From NCBI GenBank assembly GCA_934376945.1, contig CAKRPI010000016.1:1-29208 (forward strand): a stretch of 29,208 nucleotides of DNA, read 5' to 3'. Shown here piece after piece: positions 7,539 through 14,783 of the stretch (positions within the stretch are counted from its first letter, which is position 1; each line of letters begins with the position of its first letter). The notes below the pieces were generated by a model, which was given only the letters and a program-made list of their open reading frames with translations, was not told the DNA's origin and made no database searches. Made by a program: the position numbers and the translations under genes. This DNA is from an uncultured Lachnospiraceae bacterium. Its GTDB lineage: Bacteria; Bacillota; Clostridia; Lachnospirales; Lachnospiraceae.

Positions 7539-7606
7539 GATGCCAGGGGCAAAAGCCTGAAATCGCGATGTGCTTGCACAGGAGTGGTTTTATGGCTTAA
7601 TGCCCC
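7539..7606 (+). ncRNA. 68-nt structured repeat, copy 1 (after lysA)
   Basis: This matches 20416-20483 at 64 of 68 positions with no gaps. It folds into one long hairpin: GGGGCA/TGCCCC, AAGCC/GGCTT, AAATCGC/GTGGTTT (with G-U pairs), and TGTG/CACA capped by a CTTG tetraloop, separated by small internal loops. The four differences from copy 2 keep pairing. There is no T tract after it, so it is not a standard terminator. It may be an RNA element, a 3'-end stabiliser or a mobile palindrome; I do not recognise the family. Confidence 0.7.
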
Positions 7607-7663
7607 ACCTCCAATCCAGCTCACCAGAGCGTGAAGATCTACGTCAGAGATTTTTGCCGTGCA

Positions 7664-8383
7664 TCACATAAAAACCTTAACTATCCACAGACAAGTCAGG
7701 TGCAATGGATAGAACAAATAAAAAAACCATTTTGCAAATCCACTTTTCCGCACACTTCTTTTTCCATTATAAAAAAATACAAGCAGCACACCGGAAACCA
7801 AAATACCGACACCTCCGAAGAGACCGTGGAGTACAGCCAATTCCCAGGAAACGGTTTGTGCATACTCTGTCACAAGTACAAGGACAAACAAAAGATAATC
7901 TGCTGCAAAGGCATATAATAGTTTTCTGCCTGAGCCATATGTAAAAGAAAACAGGAGCGTAAATGCAGCTGCAAGCCCTCCCCAGTCACAGATGCCCGTC
8001 GCAAGTGCAAGCAGACAGACACAAAAGCTTCTTTTTCCAGGATCCATAATCCATTCCTGACAAACAAGAATCAGAAAGCACAAAAACAGAGTAAACAACA
8101 TATTCAGCTGATGAATTTCAAGTGCTCCCTGATACGGTATCTGTGAAGTGAGCGCAAAGAATAACAGGCGCTGTCCATATTTTTTTTTCGAATGCGTATG
8201 ATGATATCCTTCCACCAGAAAATAACACATCGTGACAGCCGTAAAATAACCGATTGCCACGCAGATTTCGTAGTTCCAGGATCCTTCCTGTAAAAATACA
8301 TGTGCCAGATGATTCAGTGTCATGGCCAGCACTGCCATACCTTTTAACGCTTCCTGATTTAACTTTTTTTCTTCTTTTTCCAT
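7664..8383 (-). CDS. TraX family membrane protein
   Basis: A 239-residue integral membrane protein. The N-terminal LNQEALKGMAVLAMTLNHLAHVF, followed by FYLVEGYHHTHS-like and RLLFFALTSQIPYQ segments, is characteristic of the TraX family (related to membrane acyltransferases; the founding member acetylates F pilin). Seven to eight hydrophobic segments extend to the C-terminus, ending FYPLHLTCLWIVK, also typical. In clostridia, family members are chromosomal and unconnected with conjugation; no transfer genes are nearby here, so the name should not be read as a plasmid function. The acyl acceptor is unknown. AAAGGCGG sits about 8 bases before the start. It has its own promoter (8510-8538) and converges on lysA. 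Confidence 0.8.
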   Translation of the reverse strand: MEKEEKKLNQEALKGMAVLAMTLNHLAHVFLQEGSWNYEICVAIGYFTAVTMCYFLVEGYHHTHSKKKYGQRLLFFALTSQIPYQGALEIHQLNMLFTLFLCFLILVCQEWIMDPGKRSFCVCLLALATGICDWGGLAAAFTLLFSFTYGSGRKLLYAFAADYLLFVLVLVTEYAQTVSWELAVLHGLFGGVGILVSGVLLVFFYNGKRSVRKSGFAKWFFYLFYPLHLTCLWIVKVFM

Positions 8384-8509
8384 TCAGAATCCGCCTTTCT
8401 TCCGGTAATATACCCTCAGAATCTTTTTGCCCCTGATTTTGCAAGAAAATTTTTATCAGTTGTACAAAAATTTCGGAGTCATACACGGCACGTACGTTTC
8501 GTAAAACTC

Positions 8510-8538
8510 AGTATATCATTTTTCCTTTCCGCCTTCAA
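8510..8538 (-). promoter_or_regulatory. Promoter of the TraX-family gene
   Basis: On the minus strand: TTGAAG (8538-8533), a 17-bp spacer, TATACT (8515-8510). It implies a leader of about 120 bases. Confidence 0.55.
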
Positions 8539-8540
8539 TC

Positions 8541-8824
8541 TTTCATCCTTTTTGCTCTATATTTTTGAAAATTCTTATTTGTTACAAAAATATTACACAT
8601 TAATCAGTTCTACAGAAACATATTACATCATTTTTTCGTTTCTTTAAAATGCCTGCGCAATTTTCTACATTTCCCCTTATATGCAACAAATAAACGTTGT
8701 TTTTCGACATTTTTGTTACTGATCTGTGCCTTCTCTTTCTCCATCTTTATGCTGAGAAAAGAAATATTACTGTAATATTTATTGCATTATCTGTTGTAAT
8801 TGTTACAAAAATATGAAAAAAAGA
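8541..8824. promoter_or_regulatory. AT-rich divergent regulatory region with palindromes
   Basis: No gene is visible between the divergent TraX and hydrolase genes. The region holds a 15-base direct repeat, TTGTTACAAAAATAT, at 8579-8593 and 8800-8814; a perfect palindrome, AAATATTAC-T-GTAATATTT, at 8762-8780; and TTGTAA-TTG-TTACAA at 8794-8808, ending 16 bases before the -35 of the hydrolase promoter. These resemble binding sites for a dimeric regulator; which one is unknown. Confidence 0.5.
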
Positions 8825-8854
8825 TTGACAATCAGGAATGGCATCAGGTATAAT
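8825..8854 (+). promoter_or_regulatory. Consensus promoter of the cell wall hydrolase gene
   Basis: TTGACA (8825-8830), an 18-bp spacer, TATAAT (8849-8854). The short leader contains a hairpin, CCGGT-GAAA-ACCGG, near 8884-8898, just ahead of the ribosome binding site. Confidence 0.8.
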
Positions 8855-8916
8855 CTTATTATGTTTGAAAGAGCAGAATAAAGCCGGTGAAAACCGGTGA
8901 GAATCCAGGAGTTCTT

Positions 8917-9717
8917 ATGATACAGCAAACAGGTGTAAAAAAATCCCATCCCCGTATCTTTTCCGTTCGGACAAGGTGTATCGGAAATATTGCTGCCGTG
9001 TTATCTGCAGTCTTTGCGCTCACGATTCTTTCCATTCTCATTTCAGAATTTGACGCAGAAAATCACAGAAAAGTTTACGCGAACGATTTTTCACAGGGGG
9101 CAATCCGGTTTCAGGCCGGCCTTAGCGGGGTAGTAGCCGGCGTTTCCGGTATGGCGTCATATTCCGACCGGACACGTCTTGTAAATTCGGGATATGCTAA
9201 TGAGGATACGCTTGCCGGTATTGATGCGGTGGATAAACGCATTTTGTCCCGAACCAGGATGGAGAATGGCATCCGAAATGCAAGTGCACTTGGTTATTAT
9301 GCGCAACAGACCGTTTTGAAAAATCAGATGGATTCGGACGAATACAATACACTTCTTCAAATTGTAGAGGCAGAGGCCACAGGAGGAGATGTGACCAGTA
9401 AAATGATGGTGGCCGGTGTTGTGATGAACCGCGTCCGCGATCCTCATTTTCCTGATACGATTCAGGAAGTTGTATGGCAAAAAGATCAGTTTCAACCGAC
9501 TTCAGACGGACGGATTTATACCTGTACTGTCACCGATTCCACAACAGAAGCCGTTGACCGAGTACTTGCAGGAGAGGATGTATCGCAGGGAGCACTGTTT
9601 TTCTTTGCACGTGAATCTGCGGAAGCAGTCAATACAGCCTGGTTTGATTCCAGCCTTACAAGACTTTTCCAATACGGCGGACATGAATATTATACATTCC
9701 GGGATTATGCGGAATAA
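8917..9717 (+). CDS. SleB/CwlJ-type cell wall hydrolase
   Basis: A 266-residue protein with an N-terminal signal anchor (about 24-43) and a C-terminal Hydrolase_2 domain (about 145-260) of the kind found in SleB and CwlJ, which cleave peptidoglycan. Key features: LQIVEAEATGGD, with the probable catalytic Glu (E153, the position of AEARGE in SleB), VAGVVMNRVRDPHFPDTIQEVVW, QFQPTSDGRI, and the closing YGGHEYYTF. The peptidoglycan-binding repeats of SleB are missing; residues 45-140 form an unassigned spacer. The start at 8917 is preferred over the upstream GTG at 8887 because AGGAG (8907-8911) fits it. A single gene with a consensus promoter and operator-like palindromes upstream, it may serve growth or sporulation-linked wall remodelling; the sequence does not decide which. 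Confidence 0.85.
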   Translation: MIQQTGVKKSHPRIFSVRTRCIGNIAAVLSAVFALTILSILISEFDAENHRKVYANDFSQGAIRFQAGLSGVVAGVSGMASYSDRTRLVNSGYANEDTLAGIDAVDKRILSRTRMENGIRNASALGYYAQQTVLKNQMDSDEYNTLLQIVEAEATGGDVTSKMMVAGVVMNRVRDPHFPDTIQEVVWQKDQFQPTSDGRIYTCTVTDSTTEAVDRVLAGEDVSQGALFFFARESAEAVNTAWFDSSLTRLFQYGGHEYYTFRDYAE

Positions 9718-9748
9718 GCACTCTGAAAACACGCACTGCAGCAAAAAA

Positions 9749-9790
9749 GCAAAAGGTCATTGTAATTCAAGCATTGCAATGACCTTTTGC
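9749..9790 (+). terminator. Hairpin terminator overlapping the thrC promoter
   Basis: A perfect 14-bp stem, GCAAAAGGTCATTG (9749-9762) with CAATGACCTTTTGC (9777-9790). On the plus strand only TTTT (inside the stem) follows the GC part; on the minus strand the stem is followed by TTTTTTGC, so it could act in either direction. The -35 of the next promoter lies in its loop and right arm. Confidence 0.65.
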
Positions 9791-9802
9791 GTGTGGTATA
9801 CT
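9774..9802 (+). promoter_or_regulatory. Promoter of thrC
   Basis: TTGCAA (9774-9779), a 17-bp spacer, TATACT (9797-9802), with TG one base before the -10 (extended -10). It overlaps the preceding terminator hairpin. Confidence 0.65.
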
Positions 9803-9878
9803 CACGGAAGAGTTTATCTGCCGAACGCAAGATATGGCATAAATACTCATGAAAACAGAAAAGGAGCAGGAGACAGAT

Positions 9879-11366
9879 ATGGAATGGATGTATAGAAGTA
9901 CAAGAGACGCACAGAACCGTGTAACTGCATCACAGGCAGTATTAAAAGGACTCGCAGACGACGGCGGACTTTACGTTCCTGAACAGATTCCGGCGCTTGG
10001 TATTCCGGCTGAATCACTGGCGGATATGACATATCAGGAGACTGCATACGCTGTTATGAGCCGTTTCCTCACCGATTATACAGAAGAAGAACTAAAAGAC
10101 TGTATTTACCATGCTTATGATGAAAAATTTGACACACCGGAAATTGCACCGCTTCGCAAGGTGGATGACTGCTTTTATCTTGAGCTTTTTCACGGAGCAA
10201 CAATCGCATTTAAGGATATGGCACTTTCTATTCTTCCGTATCTCATGACAACCGCTGCCCGAAAAAATAACGAGAAAAAAGAAATTGTTATCTTAACCGC
10301 AACCTCTGGTGACACCGGAAAAGCTGCCCTGGCCGGATTCGCAGATGTACCAGGCACGCGGATCATCGTATTTTATCCAAAGAACGGGGTCAGCGCAGTA
10401 CAAGAAAAACAAATGGTCACACAGAAAGGAGCAAACACCTGCGTAATCGGCATTCACGGCAATTTTGATGATGCGCAGTCAGGTGTAAAGAAGCTTTTTT
10501 CCGATGAAGCACTGTGCGAAGAACTTTCCAAAAACGGCTTCTGTTTTTCTTCTGCAAACTCAATCAATATCGGTCGGCTTGTTCCGCAGATCGTTTATTA
10601 TGTTTATGCGTATGGAAAACTGGTCAAAAACGGCGCTTTAAAAGCAGGGCAGGAGATGAACGTAGTTGTTCCGACCGGAAATTTCGGAAATATCCTTGCT
10701 GCATTCTACGCCAAGAATATGGGACTTCCAATCGGAAAACTGCTTTGCGCCTCTAACGAGAACAAAGTTCTGTATGATTTCTTCCAGACCGGTATCTATG
10801 ATCGGAATCGTGACTTTGTTCTTACAACATCGCCATCCATGGATATTCTGATTTCCAGCAATCTCGAACGTCTCATTTACCGGATTGCAGGAAATGACTC
10901 TGAAAAAAATGCAGCACTGATGGCAGAACTTGCAAAGAACGGTTCTTACACCATCACAGACGAAATGAAAAATGCCATGAGAGATTTTGCCGGCGGATAT
11001 GCGACCGAAGAGCAGACTGCACAGGAAATCCGCACGGTTTATGAAAAAAACGGTTACGTTCTTGATCCTCACACCGCAGTTGCTTCCTACGTTTACCATA
11101 CCTGGAAAGCAGAGGAGCATCCGACCGTTCCGGTAGTAATTGCATCTACCGCAAGCCCCTTTAAATTTGCTAGAAGTGTCATGAGCGCCATTGACAGCAA
11201 ATACAAGGATATGGAAGATTTTTCACTGATTGATGAACTCTGTCGTATTTCCGGCGTAAAGGTTCCAAGAGCTGTGGAAGAAATCAGAACCGCGCCGATC
11301 CTTCACAATAAGGTGATCGAAACAGGTGAAATGCGTCAGGCAGTAAAGGATTTTCTTTGTATTTGA
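9879..11366 (+). CDS. thrC: Threonine synthase
   Basis: A 495-residue PLP enzyme that converts O-phosphohomoserine to threonine. The N-terminus YRSTRD...LADDGGLYVPE is the typical threonine synthase N domain; the PLP lysine is in FHGATIAFKDMAL (K112); and ATSGDTGKAALAGF, HGNFDDAQSGVKKLF, SSANSINIGRLVPQIVYY and PTGNFGNILAA are the standard cofactor-binding and domain signatures of the long-form enzyme. The start at 9879 has AGGAG six bases before it (9868-9872); the in-frame ATG at 9849 has no comparable site and adds ten poorly conserved residues. No hom or thrB gene is adjacent. A 91-base gap with no clear terminator leads to a small membrane protein gene, so partial cotranscription is possible. 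Confidence 0.95.
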   Translation: MEWMYRSTRDAQNRVTASQAVLKGLADDGGLYVPEQIPALGIPAESLADMTYQETAYAVMSRFLTDYTEEELKDCIYHAYDEKFDTPEIAPLRKVDDCFYLELFHGATIAFKDMALSILPYLMTTAARKNNEKKEIVILTATSGDTGKAALAGFADVPGTRIIVFYPKNGVSAVQEKQMVTQKGANTCVIGIHGNFDDAQSGVKKLFSDEALCEELSKNGFCFSSANSINIGRLVPQIVYYVYAYGKLVKNGALKAGQEMNVVVPTGNFGNILAAFYAKNMGLPIGKLLCASNENKVLYDFFQTGIYDRNRDFVLTTSPSMDILISSNLERLIYRIAGNDSEKNAALMAELAKNGSYTITDEMKNAMRDFAGGYATEEQTAQEIRTVYEKNGYVLDPHTAVASYVYHTWKAEEHPTVPVVIASTASPFKFARSVMSAIDSKYKDMEDFSLIDELCRISGVKVPRAVEEIRTAPILHNKVIETGEMRQAVKDFLCI

Positions 11367-11457
11367 CCGCTCAAGGCAATCACCAAATATCCATGCAAGC
11401 ATGGCTGTCTGGCATGTTGCTCACAGGAATAAAGCAGAAAAATAAGAGGACTACACC

Positions 11458-11811
11458 ATGGATAATTTCTCAATAAACGCAATGTTCGATCTAATGATCG
11501 CCGTATGCGGTATTTACATCATTGTCAATTTTGTAATGATGAAAACTTCCGGAACTGTCCGGGGCACCGTACTGCTCCCAAAAGATACTCTACCGGAAAA
11601 ATGCAAGGATCCGGCCGGCTATATTCATGCTATCGCGCTGTGGCAGGTATTATTTGGAGTCTCCTGCATCTTAAGTGGTGCTACCGGATTAATACAGGGC
11701 TATTTTAAGCTTAACATCGGTTTTCTTTATTACGCAACCTACGTCCTCTTTTTTGTATTTGCAGTGCTTTACGGCAGAGCAATCAAAAAAGCAGTTGCAC
11801 TGTACTGGTAA
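11458..11811 (+). CDS. Small membrane protein of unknown function
   Basis: 117 residues with three predicted transmembrane helices (about 8-28, 58-82 and 87-110), a short basic and polar loop between the first two (KTSGTVRGTVLLPKDTLPEKCKDPAG), and the C-terminal sequence YGRAIKKAVALYW. I do not recognise the family. AGAGGA (11445-11450) lies 7 bases before the ATG, and base use resembles the neighbours, so it is likely a real gene. It lies 32 bases before the SH3b-protein gene in the same orientation, so the two are probably one transcript; a joint envelope role is a guess. Confidence 0.7.
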   Translation: MDNFSINAMFDLMIAVCGIYIIVNFVMMKTSGTVRGTVLLPKDTLPEKCKDPAGYIHAIALWQVLFGVSCILSGATGLIQGYFKLNIGFLYYATYVLFFVFAVLYGRAIKKAVALYW

Positions 11812-11843
11812 CATATCCAATCAGGAGAGAAGGGAGAAAAAAC

Positions 11844-12533
11844 ATGAAAAAATTCAAAGAATGGCTTTCTGATTATCTGAGATACATTCTGCTTCTCATC
11901 GGTGCATTACTGGCCTTTACGTTGATTGCTTTCAGTGTACAGACCTGGCTTATTGTAAAAAAGGCCGGATCACCGCAGACTGCTGAAACTCAGATAGAAG
12001 AAATGCAGCCCACAAAAGGAGGCGCAATTCAGATACTGACTGAAGCATCCAGCGAAACAGAATCCGATACGGAAAAACAACCAGACAAAACAGACGAATC
12101 CAAATCCCAGTCTGAGAGCAGTTCTGAATTAACCGAGTCAGAAACGGAAACCGAAAAAGAAGATCAGGAGTCAGAGACTGAAACACCTGATACTGTTACA
12201 GCACCGGAAACCTCTGCCACACCACAAACGGAAGCGGCTATCGCGCAAACAGAGACATCCACCGAAGCCCCCATCGAAATACAGACCGAAACTCAGGCCG
12301 AAACTCAGCCTGAAACTCAGCCTCCAACTGAGCCGGTCACAGAGGCGCCTTATCAGCCGGTCTACCTGACTATGAAAGGAGCTTGTTATATTCGCAGCTA
12401 TCCGGACTACGGTGACAATATCATCGGAGAATATCCTGCAGGTACTATTGTGGAATTTCTCGAAGATGTCGGAGGCTGGTATAAAGTACAGATTGATGGT
12501 ATGATAGGATATATGGGTGCTCGTTTCTTCTGA
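11844..12533 (+). CDS. Membrane-anchored SH3b-domain protein with long acidic Thr/Glu linker
   Basis: 229 residues in three parts. A single N-terminal transmembrane anchor (about 14-37) follows a short positively charged start, predicting an exterior C-terminus. Residues about 45-170 form a low-complexity linker rich in Thr, Glu, Ser, Gln and Pro, including ETQA/ETQP/ETQP/PTEP tandem units. Residues about 172-229 are a bacterial SH3 domain (ACYIRSYPDYGDNIIGEYPAGT, GGWYKVQIDGMIGYMGARFF), a fold that commonly binds peptidoglycan or proteins in the wall. There is no catalytic domain. The likely role is an envelope scaffold or sensor stretching through the wall. GGAGA precedes the ATG. It is followed by a strong bidirectional terminator. 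Confidence 0.8.
   Translation: MKKFKEWLSDYLRYILLLIGALLAFTLIAFSVQTWLIVKKAGSPQTAETQIEEMQPTKGGAIQILTEASSETESDTEKQPDKTDESKSQSESSSELTESETETEKEDQESETETPDTVTAPETSATPQTEAAIAQTETSTEAPIEIQTETQAETQPETQPPTEPVTEAPYQPVYLTMKGACYIRSYPDYGDNIIGEYPAGTIVEFLEDVGGWYKVQIDGMIGYMGARFF
12288..12335 (+). repeat. 12-bp tandem repeat inside the SH3b-protein linker
   Basis: Four 12-base units, the first three GAAACTCAG plus SCY and the last diverged (CCAACTGAGCCG), encode ETQA, ETQP, ETQP and PTEP. A likely site of length variation by slippage. Confidence 0.75.
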
Positions 12534-12624
12534 TCATCAGACCTTATATCTGTGTAATCTCAAATTATCTTCTTCACTGCTTTGCACAGGGAAATGTTTA
12601 TCTGTCTATACTTAGATAGCAACA

Positions 12625-12672
12625 AAAAATCTCCCGGCTGATTGTATTATAGCAATCAGCCGGGAGATTTTT
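12625..12672. terminator. Bidirectional terminator between convergent genes
   Basis: A perfect 20-bp stem, 12625-12644 with 12653-12672, has a GC-rich core CTCCCGGCTGATTG, an 8-base loop, and A and T runs at the two ends, so it works on both strands for the SH3b gene and the ABC-F gene. Confidence 0.92.
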
Positions 12673-12685
12673 CGTTTTATATCTT

Positions 12686-14602
12686 TTATTCTGACAAAGC
12701 TTCCCACTGTTCATAAAGAGCATCAAGTGCCTCCAGAAGTTCTGCCTTCTCCTTACTCAGCTTCGTGCACTCTGCTACATCTGTATAAACTTCTTCCCGA
12801 GTCATCAGATCGTCAATTTCGTTGCTGCGTTTTTCCAGCTTTGTAATTTCATTCTCCACCTTTTTCAGATCATTCTGTCGTTTACGAATTTTCGCCTGCT
12901 CCTCTTTTTTACGCGCCCAGTCTTCTCTGGAAGAGGAGAGCGTGGCTGCTGTCTGTTTTGTTTCTCCATCCTGCTCCGGCGCATAGATTCTGGTCAGTTC
13001 CTCTGATTTTTCCAGATAATAATCATAATTTCCGATATAATTAACAAGCGCATGATTTTTCAACTCCAGAATTCTCGTCGCTGTCTGGTTGATAAAATAA
13101 CGGTCATGCGAGACGTACAGCACTGTGCCGGTATACTTTCGGATCGCTTCCTCCAAAATTTCCTTAGACACAATATCCAGATGGTTTGTCGGCTCATCAA
13201 GAATCAGAAAATTTGATTTCGAGAGCATCAGCCTGGCCAGAGAAATACGACCACGTTCACCTCCGCTCAGATCACGGATTCGTTTGTATACATCATCACC
13301 CGTAAAAAGAAAAGCTGCCAAAATATTTCGAATCTCTGTACCCGTCATATCCGGATAAACATCCGAAATTTCTTCCATCAGTGTCTTTTCCATATGCAGC
13401 TGCTGATGCTCCTGGTCGTAATAGCTGATATGAACTTTGCTTCCAAGCTCTACGCTTCCTGCATCCGCACGTTCCAGCTCATTGATGATTTTGAGAATTG
13501 TAGTCTTTCCGGTTCCGTTGTCACCGATAATTGCCACCTTTTCACCTCGGTGAATTTCAAAACTGATATCCTCAAAAAGAGGATTTCCAGGAAAAGCTTT
13601 CGAAAGATGTGAAACGGTCAGTACATCATTTCCGCTTAAAATCTGCGGCTCCAGATGAAGATGCATGTCAGAGCGTATCTCAGACGGTTTTTCCAGAACA
13701 TCCATTTTGTCCAGCATCTTTTCCCTGCTTTCCGCTCTGCGGATCGATTTTTCCCGGTTAAATGATTTCAGCTTTGCAATGACTGCTTCCTGATGGCGGA
13801 TTTCCTGCTGTTGATTCATATATGCCTTCCAGGCTGTCTCGCGCAGCTGCGCTTTTTTCTCTGCGTATGCCGAATAGTTTCCGGCAAAGCTCATTACCTT
13901 TCCTCCATCAATCTCAATGATCTTAGAAACAACGCGATTTAAAAAATACCGGTCATGCGCAACGATCAGAACGGCACCTTTATAATTCATCAGATAATTT
14001 TCCAGCCAGGCGATGGAATTAAGATCCAGATGGTTGATCGGCTCGTCCAGTAAAAGAAGATCCGGTGAGGAAAGCAGCAACCGTCCAAGTGCGACACGTG
14101 TTTTCTGCCCGCCTGAAAGAGTACAGATTTTTTTGCCAAACTCATCCTCTGTAAATCCAAGTCCCTTCAGGACACCGGTCAGTTCACTGCGCAGCGCATA
14201 GCCGTTCTGATGCTCATACTCCGTAGAAATACGGTTATACTGTTCCATCAGCTGCGAGAGTACATCCCCGGAAAGATGCTTCATTTCCTGCTCCATTTCC
14301 CGCAGTTTCTTTTCCATACGCAGTACATCCTCTTTTACACTGAGCAGCTCCTCGTAAATAGTCTGCTCACTGTGAACGTCCTGATGCTGTTCGAGATATC
14401 CGATCGTTTTTCCCTTTGATAATGCAACCATACCCTCGTCTGGTTCCATTTCTCCGACAATGATCCGCAGCAGCGTCGTTTTTCCGGCACCATTGATTCC
14501 TACGATCGCCGCCTTTTCATGGTCTTCAATATGAAAGGATGCCTGTTTTAAAATCACATCCGTTCCAAATGCTTTACTTATATTCTGACACGATAATATC
14601 AT
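12686..14602 (-). CDS. ABC-F family ATPase, YdiF-like
   Basis: A 638-residue soluble tandem ATPase without transmembrane parts. The first domain has GINGAGKTT (35-43, K41) and LSGGQKTRVALGRLL (162 on); the second has GDNGTGKTT, LSGGERGRISLARLM and LDEPTNHLD. The linker between them (about 245-325) is charged and helical, as in ABC-F proteins that enter the ribosomal E site, and a C-terminal coiled coil (about 540-635) resembles YdiF/Uup. ABC-F proteins act on stalled ribosomes; some give antibiotic resistance, but nothing here shows that. One oddity: the first Walker B reads LDEPINHLD, with Ile replacing the near-invariant Thr (residue 189). AAGGAG lies 7 bases before the start. It is divergent from helD. 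Confidence 0.9.
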   Translation of the reverse strand: MILSCQNISKAFGTDVILKQASFHIEDHEKAAIVGINGAGKTTLLRIIVGEMEPDEGMVALSKGKTIGYLEQHQDVHSEQTIYEELLSVKEDVLRMEKKLREMEQEMKHLSGDVLSQLMEQYNRISTEYEHQNGYALRSELTGVLKGLGFTEDEFGKKICTLSGGQKTRVALGRLLLSSPDLLLLDEPINHLDLNSIAWLENYLMNYKGAVLIVAHDRYFLNRVVSKIIEIDGGKVMSFAGNYSAYAEKKAQLRETAWKAYMNQQQEIRHQEAVIAKLKSFNREKSIRRAESREKMLDKMDVLEKPSEIRSDMHLHLEPQILSGNDVLTVSHLSKAFPGNPLFEDISFEIHRGEKVAIIGDNGTGKTTILKIINELERADAGSVELGSKVHISYYDQEHQQLHMEKTLMEEISDVYPDMTGTEIRNILAAFLFTGDDVYKRIRDLSGGERGRISLARLMLSKSNFLILDEPTNHLDIVSKEILEEAIRKYTGTVLYVSHDRYFINQTATRILELKNHALVNYIGNYDYYLEKSEELTRIYAPEQDGETKQTAATLSSSREDWARKKEEQAKIRKRQNDLKKVENEITKLEKRSNEIDDLMTREEVYTDVAECTKLSKEKAELLEALDALYEQWEALSE

Positions 14603-14664
14603 GAAGAACTCCTTTTCAAAATTGTAATGCCCTGTTCCTGCCGCACATACACAGCATCTTATTT

Positions 14665-14692
14665 ATTATAACGGAAATCAGGAAAAACTCAA
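14665..14692 (-). promoter_or_regulatory. Promoter of the ABC-F gene
   Basis: On the minus strand: TTGAGT (14692-14687), a 16-bp spacer, TATAAT (14670-14665). Divergent from the helD promoter, with about 27 bases between the two -35 elements. Confidence 0.6.
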
Positions 14693-14718
14693 GGAAAAAT
14701 TCGTTTTCCAACTTTCTC

Positions 14719-14747
14719 TTGCAAGCAAACGTCGCCTTCGTTATAAT
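14719..14747 (+). promoter_or_regulatory. Promoter of helD
   Basis: TTGCAA (14719-14724), a 17-bp spacer, TATAAT (14742-14747), 37 bases before the start codon. Confidence 0.75.
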
Positions 14748-14783
14748 GGAAAAAGTGTCTAAAACAAAACGGGAGGAGAATTC

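Noticed and set aside
7664..8383. Sign of a conjugative element because of TraX
   Set aside because: The TraX family is widespread on clostridial chromosomes; no relaxase, coupling protein, integrase or other transfer genes are nearby.
8883..8905. Riboswitch-like sequence (GCCGGTGAAAACCGGTGAGAATCC region) before the hydrolase gene
   Set aside because: It is only one short GAAA-capped hairpin; there is no room for a cobalamin or other known riboswitch between promoter and start codon.
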